From CAZSMC01 sp964607755 (lineage in GTDB: Bacteria; Zhuqueibacterota; Zhuqueibacteria; Residuimicrobiales; Krinioviventaceae), in contig CAZSMC010000021.1 of assembly GCA_964607755.1 (NCBI GenBank), positions 1 through 63,815 of the forward strand: DNA of 63,815 bases, given 5' to 3'. Positions 1-7,822 of this stretch are shown here, one piece after another. Under the pieces are notes generated by a model. It was not told the DNA's origin. It did not search any database and was given only the letters and a program-made list of their open reading frames with translations. How positions within the stretch are numbered: the first letter of the stretch is position 1; each line of letters begins with the position of its first letter. The position numbers and the translations under genes are program-made.

Positions 1-1
1 A

Positions 2-53
2 CCTTGCAACACATCGAAATTTTAAAAGTAGAGATTTTAATAAAGATAGTATC
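2..53 (+). repeat. Dispersed 52-bp intergenic repeat, copy A
   Basis: The stretch runs from CCTTGCAAC through CATCGAAA and AGATTTT to TAGTATC. A second copy of equal length lies at 4377-4428 and a shorter one at 4452-4500, with the same order of conserved blocks. All copies are intergenic and AT-rich. No coding sense is apparent. Confidence 0.7.
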
Positions 54-121
54 TCCTTGGTTAAATATGGCCAAGTCTGATCAAAAAATTTCATTATTAA
101 AAATTTTAAAAAGAATATCTC

Positions 122-1291
122 ATGACCATCATTTTAGCTCCGGATTCATTTAAAGAAAGCCTGTCTGCGGTTGAGGCCGCTAACGCCATGAAAGCGGGTA
201 TTCTGCAGATCGCGCCGCATGCGGAAATAATCGCCCTGCCGTTAGCTGATGGCGGCGAAGGCACGGTCAGGGCGCTGGTGACGGCCGCTGGCGGAGAACT
301 TATCGTTGCCAAAGTGACAGGACCATTGGGCGAGCCTGTACCGGCTGAATACGGAATTATTGACAATGGCGCCACAGCCGTCATCGAAATGGCAGCGGCT
401 TCGGGACTGAGTCTGGTGCCGCATCAGAAGAGAAATCCTCTGTATACCACGACATTTGGCACCGGCGAACTGATCAAAAAAGTCATTGAACAGGGATGCC
501 AAAATATCATCATCGGCATCGGCGGTTCAGCCACCAACGACGGTGGTGCCGGACTGGCGCAAGCCCTGGGCGTTGTTTTTACCGATCACCACGGCCGCAC
601 GATCGAAACACCGATGTGCGGGGACCTGCTCGGATCCGTGGCAGAGCTGGATACCAGCGCGTGCGATGCGCTGTTATCCGGCGTGACCGTTCACGTGGCT
701 TGCGACGTTACCAATCCGTTATTAGGTGATAATGGCGCGGCTGCTGTGTACGCGCCGCAAAAAGGCGCTGACGCTGAAATCCAGACTGAGCTCGAAACCA
801 ACATGCGCCATTTCATTGACCGTGTAGAAGAAACGTATAACATGCAAGTCAGGGAGATTCCCGGAGCCGGCGCGGCCGGCGGACTGGGCGCGGGATTGCT
901 GGCATTCTGTCACGCTGAACTGAGCCCGGGTATCGATCTCATTTTGGATGCCATCGGATTTGACGACTATCTCCCTCATGCCGATCTTGTTATCACCGGC
1001 GAGGGACAAATTGATGGCCAGTCCGTGCACGGTAAAACCATTATGGGTGTATTGCAGCGCTGCAACAAAGCGAATATTCCGGTCATTGCGCTGGCGGGAA
1101 CCATCGGCGACCAGGCAGAAAAGCTCTACAAACACGGATTGACTGGCATGTTTTCGATATGTAAAAGCCCCATGTCACTGGATGACGCATTGGCCAATGC
1201 GTCCGGACTGTTGAGTTTTGCGTGCCGGAATGTCATGGCCGTGTGGATGACAGGCAGGATAAAAACAGGAACACGGATGACTCGGATTTGA
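122..1291 (+). CDS. Glycerate kinase (GarK/GlxK family)
   Basis: Phosphorylates D-glycerate with ATP, feeding 2- or 3-phosphoglycerate into glycolysis. The protein starts MTIILAPDSFKESLSA, the family hallmark, and carries GGEGTV near residue 42, the glycine-rich GIGGSATNDGGAG segment near residue 137 and GEGQIDGQS near residue 294. At 389 residues it has about the usual family length. The last ten or so residues (GTRMTRI region) are encoded by a dispersed GAACACGGAT-type repeat, so the native C-terminus has probably been replaced by repeat-derived sequence. It stands alone upstream of a toxin-antitoxin pair. Phosphoglycerate is also the substrate of the SerA pathway encoded at 5.5-7.8 kb, a possible metabolic link. 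Confidence 0.93.
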   Translation: MTIILAPDSFKESLSAVEAANAMKAGILQIAPHAEIIALPLADGGEGTVRALVTAAGGELIVAKVTGPLGEPVPAEYGIIDNGATAVIEMAAASGLSLVPHQKRNPLYTTTFGTGELIKKVIEQGCQNIIIGIGGSATNDGGAGLAQALGVVFTDHHGRTIETPMCGDLLGSVAELDTSACDALLSGVTVHVACDVTNPLLGDNGAAAVYAPQKGADAEIQTELETNMRHFIDRVEETYNMQVREIPGAGAAGGLGAGLLAFCHAELSPGIDLILDAIGFDDYLPHADLVITGEGQIDGQSVHGKTIMGVLQRCNKANIPVIALAGTIGDQAEKLYKHGLTGMFSICKSPMSLDDALANASGLLSFACRNVMAVWMTGRIKTGTRMTRI

Positions 1292-1307
1292 CTGATATGA
1301 ACGGATA
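1269..1307 (+). repeat. GAACACGGAT-type dispersed repeat, left copy
   Basis: The element has spaced CGGAT blocks: GAACACGGATG, then CGGATTTGA, then ACGGATA. An inverted, diverged copy lies at 1998-2037. The left copy overlaps the 3' end of the glycerate kinase gene and supplies its last codons. Confidence 0.6.
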
Positions 1308-1415
1308 GCGCATTCTGATAAAAGTAAATAATATACGACATCTTTTTGGTTGAATCTTTTATGTGGATTTTATAATTTTATTAAGAATTATAACTATTTA
1401 TTTTGAGGTCGTGAT

Positions 1416-1643
1416 ATGAAAACAAATCAAATCTTTAAAGAAATAGATAAATTAGATTTGTCTGAAAAACTGTTACTCGTAGAAGATGTTTGGGATTCCA
1501 TAGCTCGCAGTAATTCAGAATTGCCTTTACATGAGTGGCAAAAAGTAGAATTGAATAAGAGATACAAAGAATATCAAAGTGGGCAATTAATACTTTATGA
1601 TTGGAAATCGGTTCATGAAGAAATACGGAAAGAACATAAATGA
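1416..1643 (+). CDS. RelB-like antitoxin (addiction module component, TIGR02574 type)
   Basis: A 75-residue acidic protein beginning MKTNQIFKEIDKLDLSEKL. The pattern 'KLDLSEKLLLVEDVWDSIA' followed by 'LPLHEWQKVELNKRYKEYQ' is typical of the putative addiction module component family, which neutralises RelE/ParE toxins and represses its own promoter. GAGGT lies a few bases upstream of the ATG. The stop overlaps the next start by 4 bp (ATGA), as usual in toxin-antitoxin pairs. The pair sits between inverted dispersed repeats at 1269-1307 and 1998-2037. Confidence 0.85.
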   Translation: MKTNQIFKEIDKLDLSEKLLLVEDVWDSIARSNSELPLHEWQKVELNKRYKEYQSGQLILYDWKSVHEEIRKEHK

Positions 1644-1867
1644 AGCTTCGCTATACCCAGAGGGCTAAGAATGATTTGACATTAGCATTCGAATGGTATG
1701 AGAAGCAGAGACGAGGTCTTGGATTTGAATTTGTTGACTGCATCGAGATAGCGATAAAAGGCATACTAGCTTTCCCTGAAATGTATCAATTTTACATTCA
1801 AATACCTGTAAAATTAACTTCTATGCAATTTACAATCGTCGTTGCGCTAACCTCGTTTTCAGCCTGA
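1640..1867 (+). pseudogene. ParE/RelE-like toxin with degenerate C-terminus
   Basis: The first 50 residues (MKLRYTQRAKNDLTLAFEWYEKQ, then LGFEFVDCIEIAIKGILAFPEMY) match RelE/ParE toxins, which act on ribosome-bound mRNA or on gyrase. After FPEMY the family normally continues with a KRFPY-type strand and a terminal basic strand. Here the frame instead gives a hydrophobic tail with none of these residues. At 75 residues the protein is about 20 short. A frameshift followed by decay is the likeliest reading, so the toxin is probably inactive while the antitoxin remains intact. A rapidly diverging functional toxin is less likely. Confidence 0.65.
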
Positions 1868-1997
1868 CCTGCTAATCGCGGTGGTCTTTTGAGGTTTGGA
1901 GCATTAAAATAGGTTCATTTTTTAAAAAGTTTTGTACGTTAATTCCGCAGGCAGATTAAAACAAAATCGATAGTGGACAATTTGATTTCATAAAAAA

Positions 1998-2037
1998 TTA
2001 TCCGTGAAAATCCGCCTGACCGGTTCCATCCGTGTTC
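1998..2037 (-). repeat. GAACACGGAT-type dispersed repeat, right inverted copy
   Basis: On the minus strand it reads GAACACGGATGG, then a diverged centre, then CACGGATAA. It is an inverted partner of 1269-1307 and the two bracket the toxin-antitoxin module. It also creates an open frame upstream of the true TTG start of the next gene. Confidence 0.6.
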
Positions 2038-2069
2038 AAAAAAAAAACCTCGAAAGAAAAGGAGAACTT

Positions 2070-2840
2070 TTGAACAAAACAGCACTCATAACCGGAGGCG
2101 CCCGCGGTATTGGTCGCGGTATCGCCGAAGCGCTGGCAAAAGATCATTTCAATATCGCTATTTTGTACGTATCCGCCGACGACGCGGCAACAGAAACTGT
2201 AAAAGCTTGCAAGAACAATGGCGTGCGTGCCATTGCTATAAAATCTGATATTAGCAAAACAGCAGCGCATGCGGACATCTGCGACCAGATTCAACAGGAA
2301 TGTGGCCGACTGGATGTGCTGGTGAACAATGCCGGTGTCGGCCCGAAAAACCGGCTTGATATTTTGGAAACATCTGAGGAGAGTTACGACTGGGTAATGA
2401 ACGTCAATTTACGCGGTCCCTTTTTCCTCACTAGGCGTATTGCCAACCGGATGATCGATGAAAAGAAAAAAGACCGTGCGTTCGAACCGATGATCATCAA
2501 TATTTCATCGATCTCGGCGTATACATCGTCTCCGAATCGCGGGGAGTACTGCCTGTCCAAAGCCGGCATGAGCATGATGACGTTGCTGTTTGCAGACCGG
2601 CTGGCAGAATACAATATTAACGTCTATGAAATTCGTCCGGGTATTATCCAAACCGACATGACCGCCGGTGTTCACGAAAAATACGACAAGCTTATTCGTG
2701 AAGGATTGTACCCCATCCAGCGCTGGGGTCAGCCCGAGGACATTGGCAAGGCAGTGCGTGCCATTGCCGGAGGTGCCTTTCCGTTCTCCACCGGCGAGGT
2801 CATAAATGTGGACGGCGGATTTCATATGAAACGATTGTGA
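2070..2840 (+). CDS. Short-chain dehydrogenase/reductase (ketoacyl-reductase-like)
   Basis: A classical SDR of 256 residues that probably reduces or oxidises a keto/hydroxy group with NAD(P)H; the substrate is not evident. It shows the cofactor motif TGGARGIG near residue 8, NNAG near residue 89 and the catalytic Ser plus YCLSK with normal spacing. The C-terminus GEVINVDGGFHM is typical of the FabG/glucose-dehydrogenase branch. A TTG start at 2070 is preferred because AAAGGAG lies about 6 bases upstream. The longer frame from 2004 is translated repeat DNA. The gene ends 3 bases from the convergent epimerase-like gene. Confidence 0.85.
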   Translation: MNKTALITGGARGIGRGIAEALAKDHFNIAILYVSADDAATETVKACKNNGVRAIAIKSDISKTAAHADICDQIQQECGRLDVLVNNAGVGPKNRLDILETSEESYDWVMNVNLRGPFFLTRRIANRMIDEKKKDRAFEPMIINISSISAYTSSPNRGEYCLSKAGMSMMTLLFADRLAEYNINVYEIRPGIIQTDMTAGVHEKYDKLIREGLYPIQRWGQPEDIGKAVRAIAGGAFPFSTGEVINVDGGFHMKRL

Positions 2841-2843
2841 ACG

Positions 2844-3833
2844 TTATCGCGGCCAGGCCTTTTGCCAGGCAGCGATCATTTTTTCAGTTAACGCATCCAT
2901 GTGCGGATCGATTTTTCTGCGAGAGGCATCGGCATCAAACCATGCCATGATTTCTCTGGCACCCTGTTCGAACGGAATGGTTGCTTTAAATTCCGGTACA
3001 AACTTTTTAATCTTTGAATTATCGAATATCATGCTGCGCGCCTTGTCGCCTAACAAGCCTGCTCCCATTTCCGCATCAAACGCATTGATAAAATCCGAAG
3101 GCACATACACCGGATGCAGCTCTCCGCCAGCGGCATCCGCTAAAATCTGGTAAATGCGATTCCAGGTGAGCCATTCATCGGAGGTGATGTGAAAAGCCTC
3201 ACCGATAGCAGCGCTGTTGCCCAGCAAACCGACAAATCCTGTAGCAAAATCACGATGATGCGTCAGTGTCCAGATGGACTCGCCGTCGCCGTGGATAAAT
3301 ACTTTTTTGCCCTGGCGCATCCGCGCGATGGTTGTGTACTTGCCGCGGCACGGCAGCATGGTGCGGTCATAGGTGTGCGACGGCCGGACAATCGTGACCG
3401 GAAAACCGGACTGCTCAAAAGACGTTATCAGAACCTGTTCACAGGCGATTTTGTCACGCGAATACGCCCAAAAGGGATTTTCGAGCGGCGTTTCTTCCGT
3501 GACCGGTAATTTCACGGGTGGCGTCTGATAAGCTGATGCCGTGCTGATAAAAATGTATTGCCCGGTTCGATCGCGGAATAATTCAATATCTTGTTGCACA
3601 TGCTCTGGTTGAAATGCCACCCAATCGACGATGACATCGAACAGCTCCTCTCTTATTGCATTCTTTACCGATTCAACGTCCCGAATATCAGCGGTCATTC
3701 GGCGAACATGGTCAGGCAGCTCCCGGCTGGTTTTGCCTCGATTTATTACCGTTAAATCGAATCCTTTTTCAACAGCTAATTCGGAACATGCTGAACTAAT
3801 CACGCCGGTGCCGCCAATGAATAAAACCTTCAT
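2844..3833 (-). CDS. NAD-dependent epimerase/dehydratase family protein
   Basis: A 329-residue extended/atypical SDR starting MKVLFIGGTGVISSACSE, with a Rossmann GGTG-V-IS fingerprint instead of the usual GxxGxxG. It has 'INRGKTSRELPDHV' after strand 2 and 'YIFISTASAYQTPP' at the Ser/Tyr region, where the YxxxK is replaced by a later YSRDK. This arrangement is seen in the plant CSP41/isoflavone-reductase-like atypical SDRs. It probably acts on a nucleotide sugar or related ligand, but the substrate cannot be told. The start has GAGGATAAT just upstream. It is convergent with the SDR at 2070-2840. Confidence 0.75.
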   Translation of the reverse strand: MKVLFIGGTGVISSACSELAVEKGFDLTVINRGKTSRELPDHVRRMTADIRDVESVKNAIREELFDVIVDWVAFQPEHVQQDIELFRDRTGQYIFISTASAYQTPPVKLPVTEETPLENPFWAYSRDKIACEQVLITSFEQSGFPVTIVRPSHTYDRTMLPCRGKYTTIARMRQGKKVFIHGDGESIWTLTHHRDFATGFVGLLGNSAAIGEAFHITSDEWLTWNRIYQILADAAGGELHPVYVPSDFINAFDAEMGAGLLGDKARSMIFDNSKIKKFVPEFKATIPFEQGAREIMAWFDADASRRKIDPHMDALTEKMIAAWQKAWPR

Positions 3834-3911
3834 ATTATCCTCATTTCCAAATTTTGTAAATTTTCATCCTTATCAATTTAAGGTATATTAAATTTTTCTT
3901 CAATTTACTTC

Positions 3912-3942
3912 AACGCAGAGATCGCCGAGGTCGCAAAGGAAA
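3912..3942 (+). repeat. CGCAGAG-type dispersed repeat fragment
   Basis: The sequence contains AACGCAGAGATCGCCGAGG followed by TCGCAAAGG. Related degenerate stretches occur at 4322-4370 (inverted), 20855-20878 and 20961-20979 (inverted). Such imperfect CGCAGAG/CGCCGAG repeats are common as non-coding dispersed elements in many bacteria. Confidence 0.55.
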
Positions 3943-4091
3943 ATCTTGACTTATTTTATGATAAATTTAAAAAGGTCTTGGCGATTTTGTGATGTAAAAA
4001 TTTTAAAATTAAATATTAATAACAAGACCGAGTATGCAGTTATTCGTAATAGCTCACTGATGGGAGAAAATCGTTGCAGCATTACAAAATT

Positions 4092-4222
4092 GGGCTAAAG
4101 CCCGATATTTTGAGAGGTCATCTTTACCCCGAGCTAAAGCTCGGGGCTATATTATTGCCCCGACTTTTAAGTCGGGGTTGTGAGAGAGATCCCTTTACCT
4201 TTAATGGGTACTTTAGTGCCCA
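4092..4222. repeat. Cluster of four short perfect or near-perfect hairpins
   Basis: Four palindromes lie about 30-47 bp apart. They are GGGCT/AGCCC at 4092-4103, CCCCGAGCT/AGCTCGGGG at 4127-4146, CCCCGACTT/AAGTCGGGG at 4158-4177, and TGGGTACT/AGTGCCCA at 4205-4222. Each loop is only two bases (AA or TT). The family theme is a GC stem closing on CT-AA-AG or its complement. They lie in the 0.86-kb gap upstream of rex. They may be REP-like elements or structured RNA; T-runs needed for terminators are missing. Confidence 0.75.
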
Positions 4223-4321
4223 AATATTAAAACTTCCACCCATGACTGAGGTATTACAGTTATTCAAAGTTTTGCGGTCAATATCAATGTCGATAATAAT
4301 ATCGACATTAAATAGCGCTCG

Positions 4322-4370
4322 TTTTTCTCTGCGAATCCTCTCTGCGTTTTTGGCGAACTCTGCGTTAGTC
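4322..4370 (-). repeat. CGCAGAG-type dispersed repeat, inverted
   Basis: On the minus strand the sequence reads AACGCAGAGTTCGCCAAAA, then CGCAGAGAGG and CGCAGAG. It belongs to the same degenerate family as 3912-3942 and abuts the 79-bp tandem repeat. Confidence 0.6.
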
Positions 4371-4500
4371 TAAAAGCCTTGTAACCCATCGAAACTTTGA
4401 AAATATAGATTTTGATTAACATAGTATCATGGCGAACTCTGAATTTATAAACACTGCAACGCATCGAAATTTGCAATTATAGATTTTGATACAGTATATC
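4351..4500 (+). repeat. 79-bp tandem repeat carrying two copies of the 52-bp element
   Basis: Unit 1 begins TGGCGAACTCTG at 4351 and unit 2 begins with the same twelve bases at 4430. Each contains the CATCGAAA, TATAGATTTTGAT and AGTAT blocks also found at 2-53. Unit 2 is shortened and more diverged. The remaining 4501-4624 is AT-rich with no recognisable gene. Confidence 0.65.
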
Positions 4501-4624
4501 GGTGGCAATTGAACATAAATGTAACTGATTTTTTGATGAATTCCAACAATACCCAATTCTGCACAATTTTTCACAGAAAATAGAATTATAATCCACAATT
4601 AATCGTTATCTATCATATTTTTTA

Positions 4625-4653
4625 TTGACATTCTTACCAATATATGTTATATT
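4625..4653 (+). promoter_or_regulatory. Sigma-70 promoter of rex
   Basis: TTGACA at 4625-4630 is followed by a 17-bp spacer and TATATT at 4648-4653, which is nearly consensus. It points at rex, 45 bp downstream of the -10 box. Confidence 0.8.
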
Positions 4654-4670
4654 TGTGATAGTTTTCACAG
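4653..4670. promoter_or_regulatory. Rex operator (ROP box)
   Basis: The 18-mer TTGTGATAGTTTTCACAG matches the Rex consensus of TTGTGA, six bases, TCACAA except for the last base. It begins at the final base of the -10 element, so bound Rex would block transcription start. This implies autorepression relieved by a high NADH/NAD+ ratio. Confidence 0.85.
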
Positions 4671-4697
4671 ATATAATAACCAGTCATCGGTGGTATT

Positions 4698-5327
4698 ATG
4701 AAAAATTTACCAAGACCGAGCATCAACCGATTGTGTGATCTTTATCGATTGTTAAAAAAACAAAGCCAGGAAGGACAAACGCGCATCTCATCATCCAAAA
4801 TATCACAGCGTTTGGGTGTTGGCGCACACAATATTCGCAAAGACATCAGCTATCTCGGAGATATCGGCAATAGCGGTGGTGGATATAATGTTGAACATCT
4901 AAAATCGATTCTCTCGCAGAAACTGGGTTTAGACAAGGAAAGGTTAGTCTGTATTGTGGGATTAGGGCAACTTGGTACCGCCTTGCTGAATGTTCTGCAG
5001 AACCATGAAAACGGCTTTCGCGTGATTGCCGGTTTTGATTCGAATGTGAACAAGATCGAAACACTGCGCACATCCGCTGATGTTTTTCCTTCATACAACA
5101 TGACTGAAATCATTCAGCGCATGAACATCGAGCTTGCGGTATTGACCGTGCCAACCGAAGCAGCGCAAGACGTCACTGTCAAGTTAGTGAATGCCGGTAT
5201 CAAAGGTATTGTGAATTTCACCCAGGCGCTCATTCAACCGCCGTCACCGCAAGTCTTTGTTCGCAACATTGACCTTTTTGGTGAATTTACTATTCTTACA
5301 GCATTAATGACAGTAAATAAAGAGTGA
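4698..5327 (+). CDS. rex: Redox-sensing transcriptional repressor Rex
   Basis: A 209-residue Rex homologue. The N-terminal winged helix (residues about 1-80) contains RISSSKISQRLGVGAHNIRKDISYL, with the arginine-lysine-aspartate recognition-helix pattern. The C-terminal Rossmann domain begins near residue 82 with IVGLGQLGTALL, which binds NADH/NAD+. Rex dimers release DNA when NADH accumulates. The length is normal. A promoter and operator lie directly upstream. It precedes serC-serA and the pyruvate dehydrogenase genes, all linked to NADH balance, but no second good Rex box was found before those genes. Confidence 0.93.
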   Translation: MKNLPRPSINRLCDLYRLLKKQSQEGQTRISSSKISQRLGVGAHNIRKDISYLGDIGNSGGGYNVEHLKSILSQKLGLDKERLVCIVGLGQLGTALLNVLQNHENGFRVIAGFDSNVNKIETLRTSADVFPSYNMTEIIQRMNIELAVLTVPTEAAQDVTVKLVNAGIKGIVNFTQALIQPPSPQVFVRNIDLFGEFTILTALMTVNKE

Positions 5328-5376
5328 TTATGCAGAGCATCTGCGCATGGATTCTGCTGCGTTTCGACTGCCGCGA

Positions 5377-5417
5377 GCGTCCCCAGCCAGAGGCTAGTGG
5401 TAGAAGCTGGGGGATGC
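5377..5417 (+). other. Strong GC-rich hairpin between rex and serC
   Basis: GCGTCCCCAGC pairs with GCTGGGGGATGC around an 18-base loop, giving 11 pairs with one bulged G. It lies in a GC-rich island (about 5335-5445) inside otherwise AT-rich leader DNA of serC. No T-run follows, so it is not an ordinary terminator. A leader RNA structure or a foreign repeat are both possible. Confidence 0.5.
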
Positions 5418-5499
5418 AAAGACAGAGGCGGTGACGAGGAGGTATTTGCAAAATTGACGTTTTACACAATCAAACAAACTATAAAGAAAGGAGAGCCAA

Positions 5500-6579
5500 A
5501 TGGCCAGAGTTTATAATTTTTCCGCTGGTCCGGCGGTGCTGCCGGAACCTGTTCTCAAAAAAGCAGCCGATGAAATGCTGGATTATCGCGGCACAGGCAT
5601 GTCGGTGATGGAAATGAGTCACCGCTCCAAACCGATTGACGATATTGTGAACCAGGCAGAAGAGCTTTTGCGCGAATTGATGAATATCCCGGATAATTAT
5701 AAAGTGCTGTTTCTGCAAGGCGGCGCGTCCACCCAGTTTGCCATGGTTCCGATGAACATCATGAACAAAGGCAAAGCCGATTATGTTCATACCGGTAACT
5801 GGACCAAAAAAGCTATCCCGGAAGCCGAGCGTTTTGGCAAGGTCAATGTCGTGGCGTCTTCAGAGGACAAAAATTTCAACTACATCCCAAAGCTCGATCC
5901 GTCGACATTCGATCCGGGTGCGGATTATTTTTACATTGTCACCAACAACACGATCTTTGGTACAAAATACAATGAACTTCCGGACACCAGTGACGTGCCG
6001 CTGGTTGCGGACATGTCCTCCAACATCCTTTCAGAATCATACGATGTCAGCAAATTCGGCATTATTTTCGCCGGCGCGCAAAAAAATATCGGTCCTGCCG
6101 GAGTGACTGTTGTTATTATCCGCGATGACCTTGTCAGCGCTGCCAGCGACAAAATCCCGACCATGTTAAACTATGAAACGCACACCAAGAAAAAATCGCT
6201 GTTCAACACGCCTCCCTGCTATTCGATTTACATTGCCAAGCTTGTTTTTGAATGGCTGAAAGAAATGGGCGGAGTCAAAGCGATTGAGGCGCGAAACAAA
6301 GAAAAAGCAGAATTGCTGTACGACTTTATCGATCAATCGGATTTCTTCCGGGGCACAGCCGAGCCCAAAGACCGCTCGATTATGAACGTGCCGTTTGTGG
6401 CGCCGACAGATGACCTAAACAAAAAGTTCATTGCCGATGCCGAACAGCAGGGCCTGGTGACGCTGAAAGGTCATCGAACCGTCGGCGGCATGCGCGCCAG
6501 TATTTACAACGCCATGCCCCTTGAAGGCGTGAAAAAACTGGTGGATTTTATGAAAACGTTTGAACGGCAAAACAAATAG
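5500..6579 (+). CDS. serC: Phosphoserine aminotransferase
   Basis: Converts 3-phosphohydroxypyruvate and glutamate to O-phosphoserine and 2-oxoglutarate using pyridoxal phosphate. The 359-residue protein has the family start MARVYNFSAGPAVLPE, GGASTQF near residue 76, the PLP-lysine segment IIFAGAQKNIGPAG near residue 190 and the C-terminal GHRTVGGMRASIYNAMP. AAAGGAGAG precedes the ATG. It is followed 13 bp later by serA, so the two catalyse consecutive steps and are surely cotranscribed. Confidence 0.97.
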   Translation: MARVYNFSAGPAVLPEPVLKKAADEMLDYRGTGMSVMEMSHRSKPIDDIVNQAEELLRELMNIPDNYKVLFLQGGASTQFAMVPMNIMNKGKADYVHTGNWTKKAIPEAERFGKVNVVASSEDKNFNYIPKLDPSTFDPGADYFYIVTNNTIFGTKYNELPDTSDVPLVADMSSNILSESYDVSKFGIIFAGAQKNIGPAGVTVVIIRDDLVSAASDKIPTMLNYETHTKKKSLFNTPPCYSIYIAKLVFEWLKEMGGVKAIEARNKEKAELLYDFIDQSDFFRGTAEPKDRSIMNVPFVAPTDDLNKKFIADAEQQGLVTLKGHRTVGGMRASIYNAMPLEGVKKLVDFMKTFERQNK

Positions 6580-6592
6580 AAAGGATGGTCAC

Positions 6593-7765
6593 ATGTATAA
6601 AATAAAAACATACAATAAAATCTCTACAAAAGGTCTGGATCAACTGCCCCGCGATGACTACGAAGTTTCCAGCGAGATGGCACATCCGGACGGCATAATC
6701 CTGCGCAGTTATAATCTCCATGATGAAACCATACCGGAAACCGTGATGGCCATTGCCCGTGCTGGTGCGGGAGTCAATAACATTCCCGTAGACGAATGCA
6801 CCGGGAGAGGCATTGTCGTTTTCAATACGCCTGGCGCCAATGCAAACGGTGTCAAAGAACTTGTGCTGTGTGCACTTTTTCTGTCTTCCAGAAAAATCAT
6901 CGATGGTGTGCAATGGGCGAAATCGCTCATTGGCAAAGGCGATCAAGTGCCAAAACTTATCGAAAAAGGCAAAAAGCAATTTGCCGGTCCTGAAATTGCC
7001 GGCAAAACGCTGGGCGTTATCGGACTCGGCGCCATCGGTGTTGGCGTGGCAAACGATGCTTACGATCTGGGCATGAATGTCATCGGATTCGATCCCTTTC
7101 TCTCTGTAGAAAGTGCCTGGGGACTGTCAAGAAATATCGGCAAAGCCATTTCTCTGGATGATTTACTTTCAAAGGCAGATTACCTCAGCATTCACGCGCC
7201 ACTGACTGATGAAACAAAAGGCATGTTCAACAAGGAACGGTTTTCAGTGATGAAACAGGGCGTGCGGCTCCTCAATTTTGCACGCGGCGGGTTGGTGAAC
7301 AATGCCGATCTCAAAGAAGCTCTCGAAAAGGGAATCGTGCAATGCTATGTCACGGATTTCCCGGACGAGGATTTGCTGAAAATGGATAATGTTATCGGTG
7401 TACCGCATCTTGGCGCTTCCACACCAGAATCCGAAGACAACTGCGCTATTATGGCAGCCAGACAAATCAAGAATTATATCGAGTTAGGCAATGTAGAGAA
7501 CAGCGTCAATTTCCCGGATTGCCAGATGGCGTTCACTGGCGATCTTCGGATCATCGTGATGAACAAAAACATTCCGGCTATGGTGCAAAAAATAACCGGC
7601 GTTTTGGCAGATCGCGATGTGAATATCTCCAACATGCTGAACCGCCATCAAGAAGATCACGCTTATAACATCATTGACATCGAAGGCGATATCAGTGACG
7701 ATGGTCTGGATGAGCTCAAGAATATCGAGGGGGTGATCATGGCCAGAACGATTAAATGCAAATAA
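6593..7765 (+). CDS. serA: D-3-phosphoglycerate dehydrogenase with ACT domain
   Basis: First step of serine synthesis, oxidation of 3-phosphoglycerate with NAD+. The NAD-binding fold carries GVIGLGAIGVGVA near residue 142. The catalytic Arg lies in LLNFARGG near residue 227, and the catalytic His in VPHLGASTPE near residue 270. The C-terminal 80 residues (LRIIVMNKNIPAMVQKI...) form an ACT domain, which usually senses serine. The ATG at 6593 is chosen because AAGGATGG lies just upstream and the protein then begins MYKIKTYNKIS; an in-frame upstream codon would overlap serC. The gene closes a serC-serA operon ended by the terminator at 7794. Confidence 0.95.
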   Translation: MYKIKTYNKISTKGLDQLPRDDYEVSSEMAHPDGIILRSYNLHDETIPETVMAIARAGAGVNNIPVDECTGRGIVVFNTPGANANGVKELVLCALFLSSRKIIDGVQWAKSLIGKGDQVPKLIEKGKKQFAGPEIAGKTLGVIGLGAIGVGVANDAYDLGMNVIGFDPFLSVESAWGLSRNIGKAISLDDLLSKADYLSIHAPLTDETKGMFNKERFSVMKQGVRLLNFARGGLVNNADLKEALEKGIVQCYVTDFPDEDLLKMDNVIGVPHLGASTPESEDNCAIMAARQIKNYIELGNVENSVNFPDCQMAFTGDLRIIVMNKNIPAMVQKITGVLADRDVNISNMLNRHQEDHAYNIIDIEGDISDDGLDELKNIEGVIMARTIKCK

Positions 7766-7793
7766 ACTCGCATTAAAAAATCAGTTATATGCC

Positions 7794-7822
7794 ACAGGTC
7801 CGGATAACCGGACCTGTTTTTA
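7794..7822 (+). terminator. Rho-independent terminator after serA
   Basis: ACAGGTCCGG and CCGGACCTGT form a perfect 10-bp stem with loop ATAA, followed by a T-rich run. It separates the serine operon from aceE. Confidence 0.92.

Noticed and set aside
1800..1900. Integron attC-like site after the degenerate toxin
   Set aside because: A GCGCTAAC stretch is present but no matching inverse core or integrase is seen.
2004..2069. N-terminal extension of the SDR
   Set aside because: This stretch is a dispersed repeat, and the TTG start at 2070 has a clear ribosome site and fits the family start.
4074..4373. Open frame over the four hairpins
   Set aside because: The frame is built from palindromes and dispersed repeats, and no family resemblance is visible.
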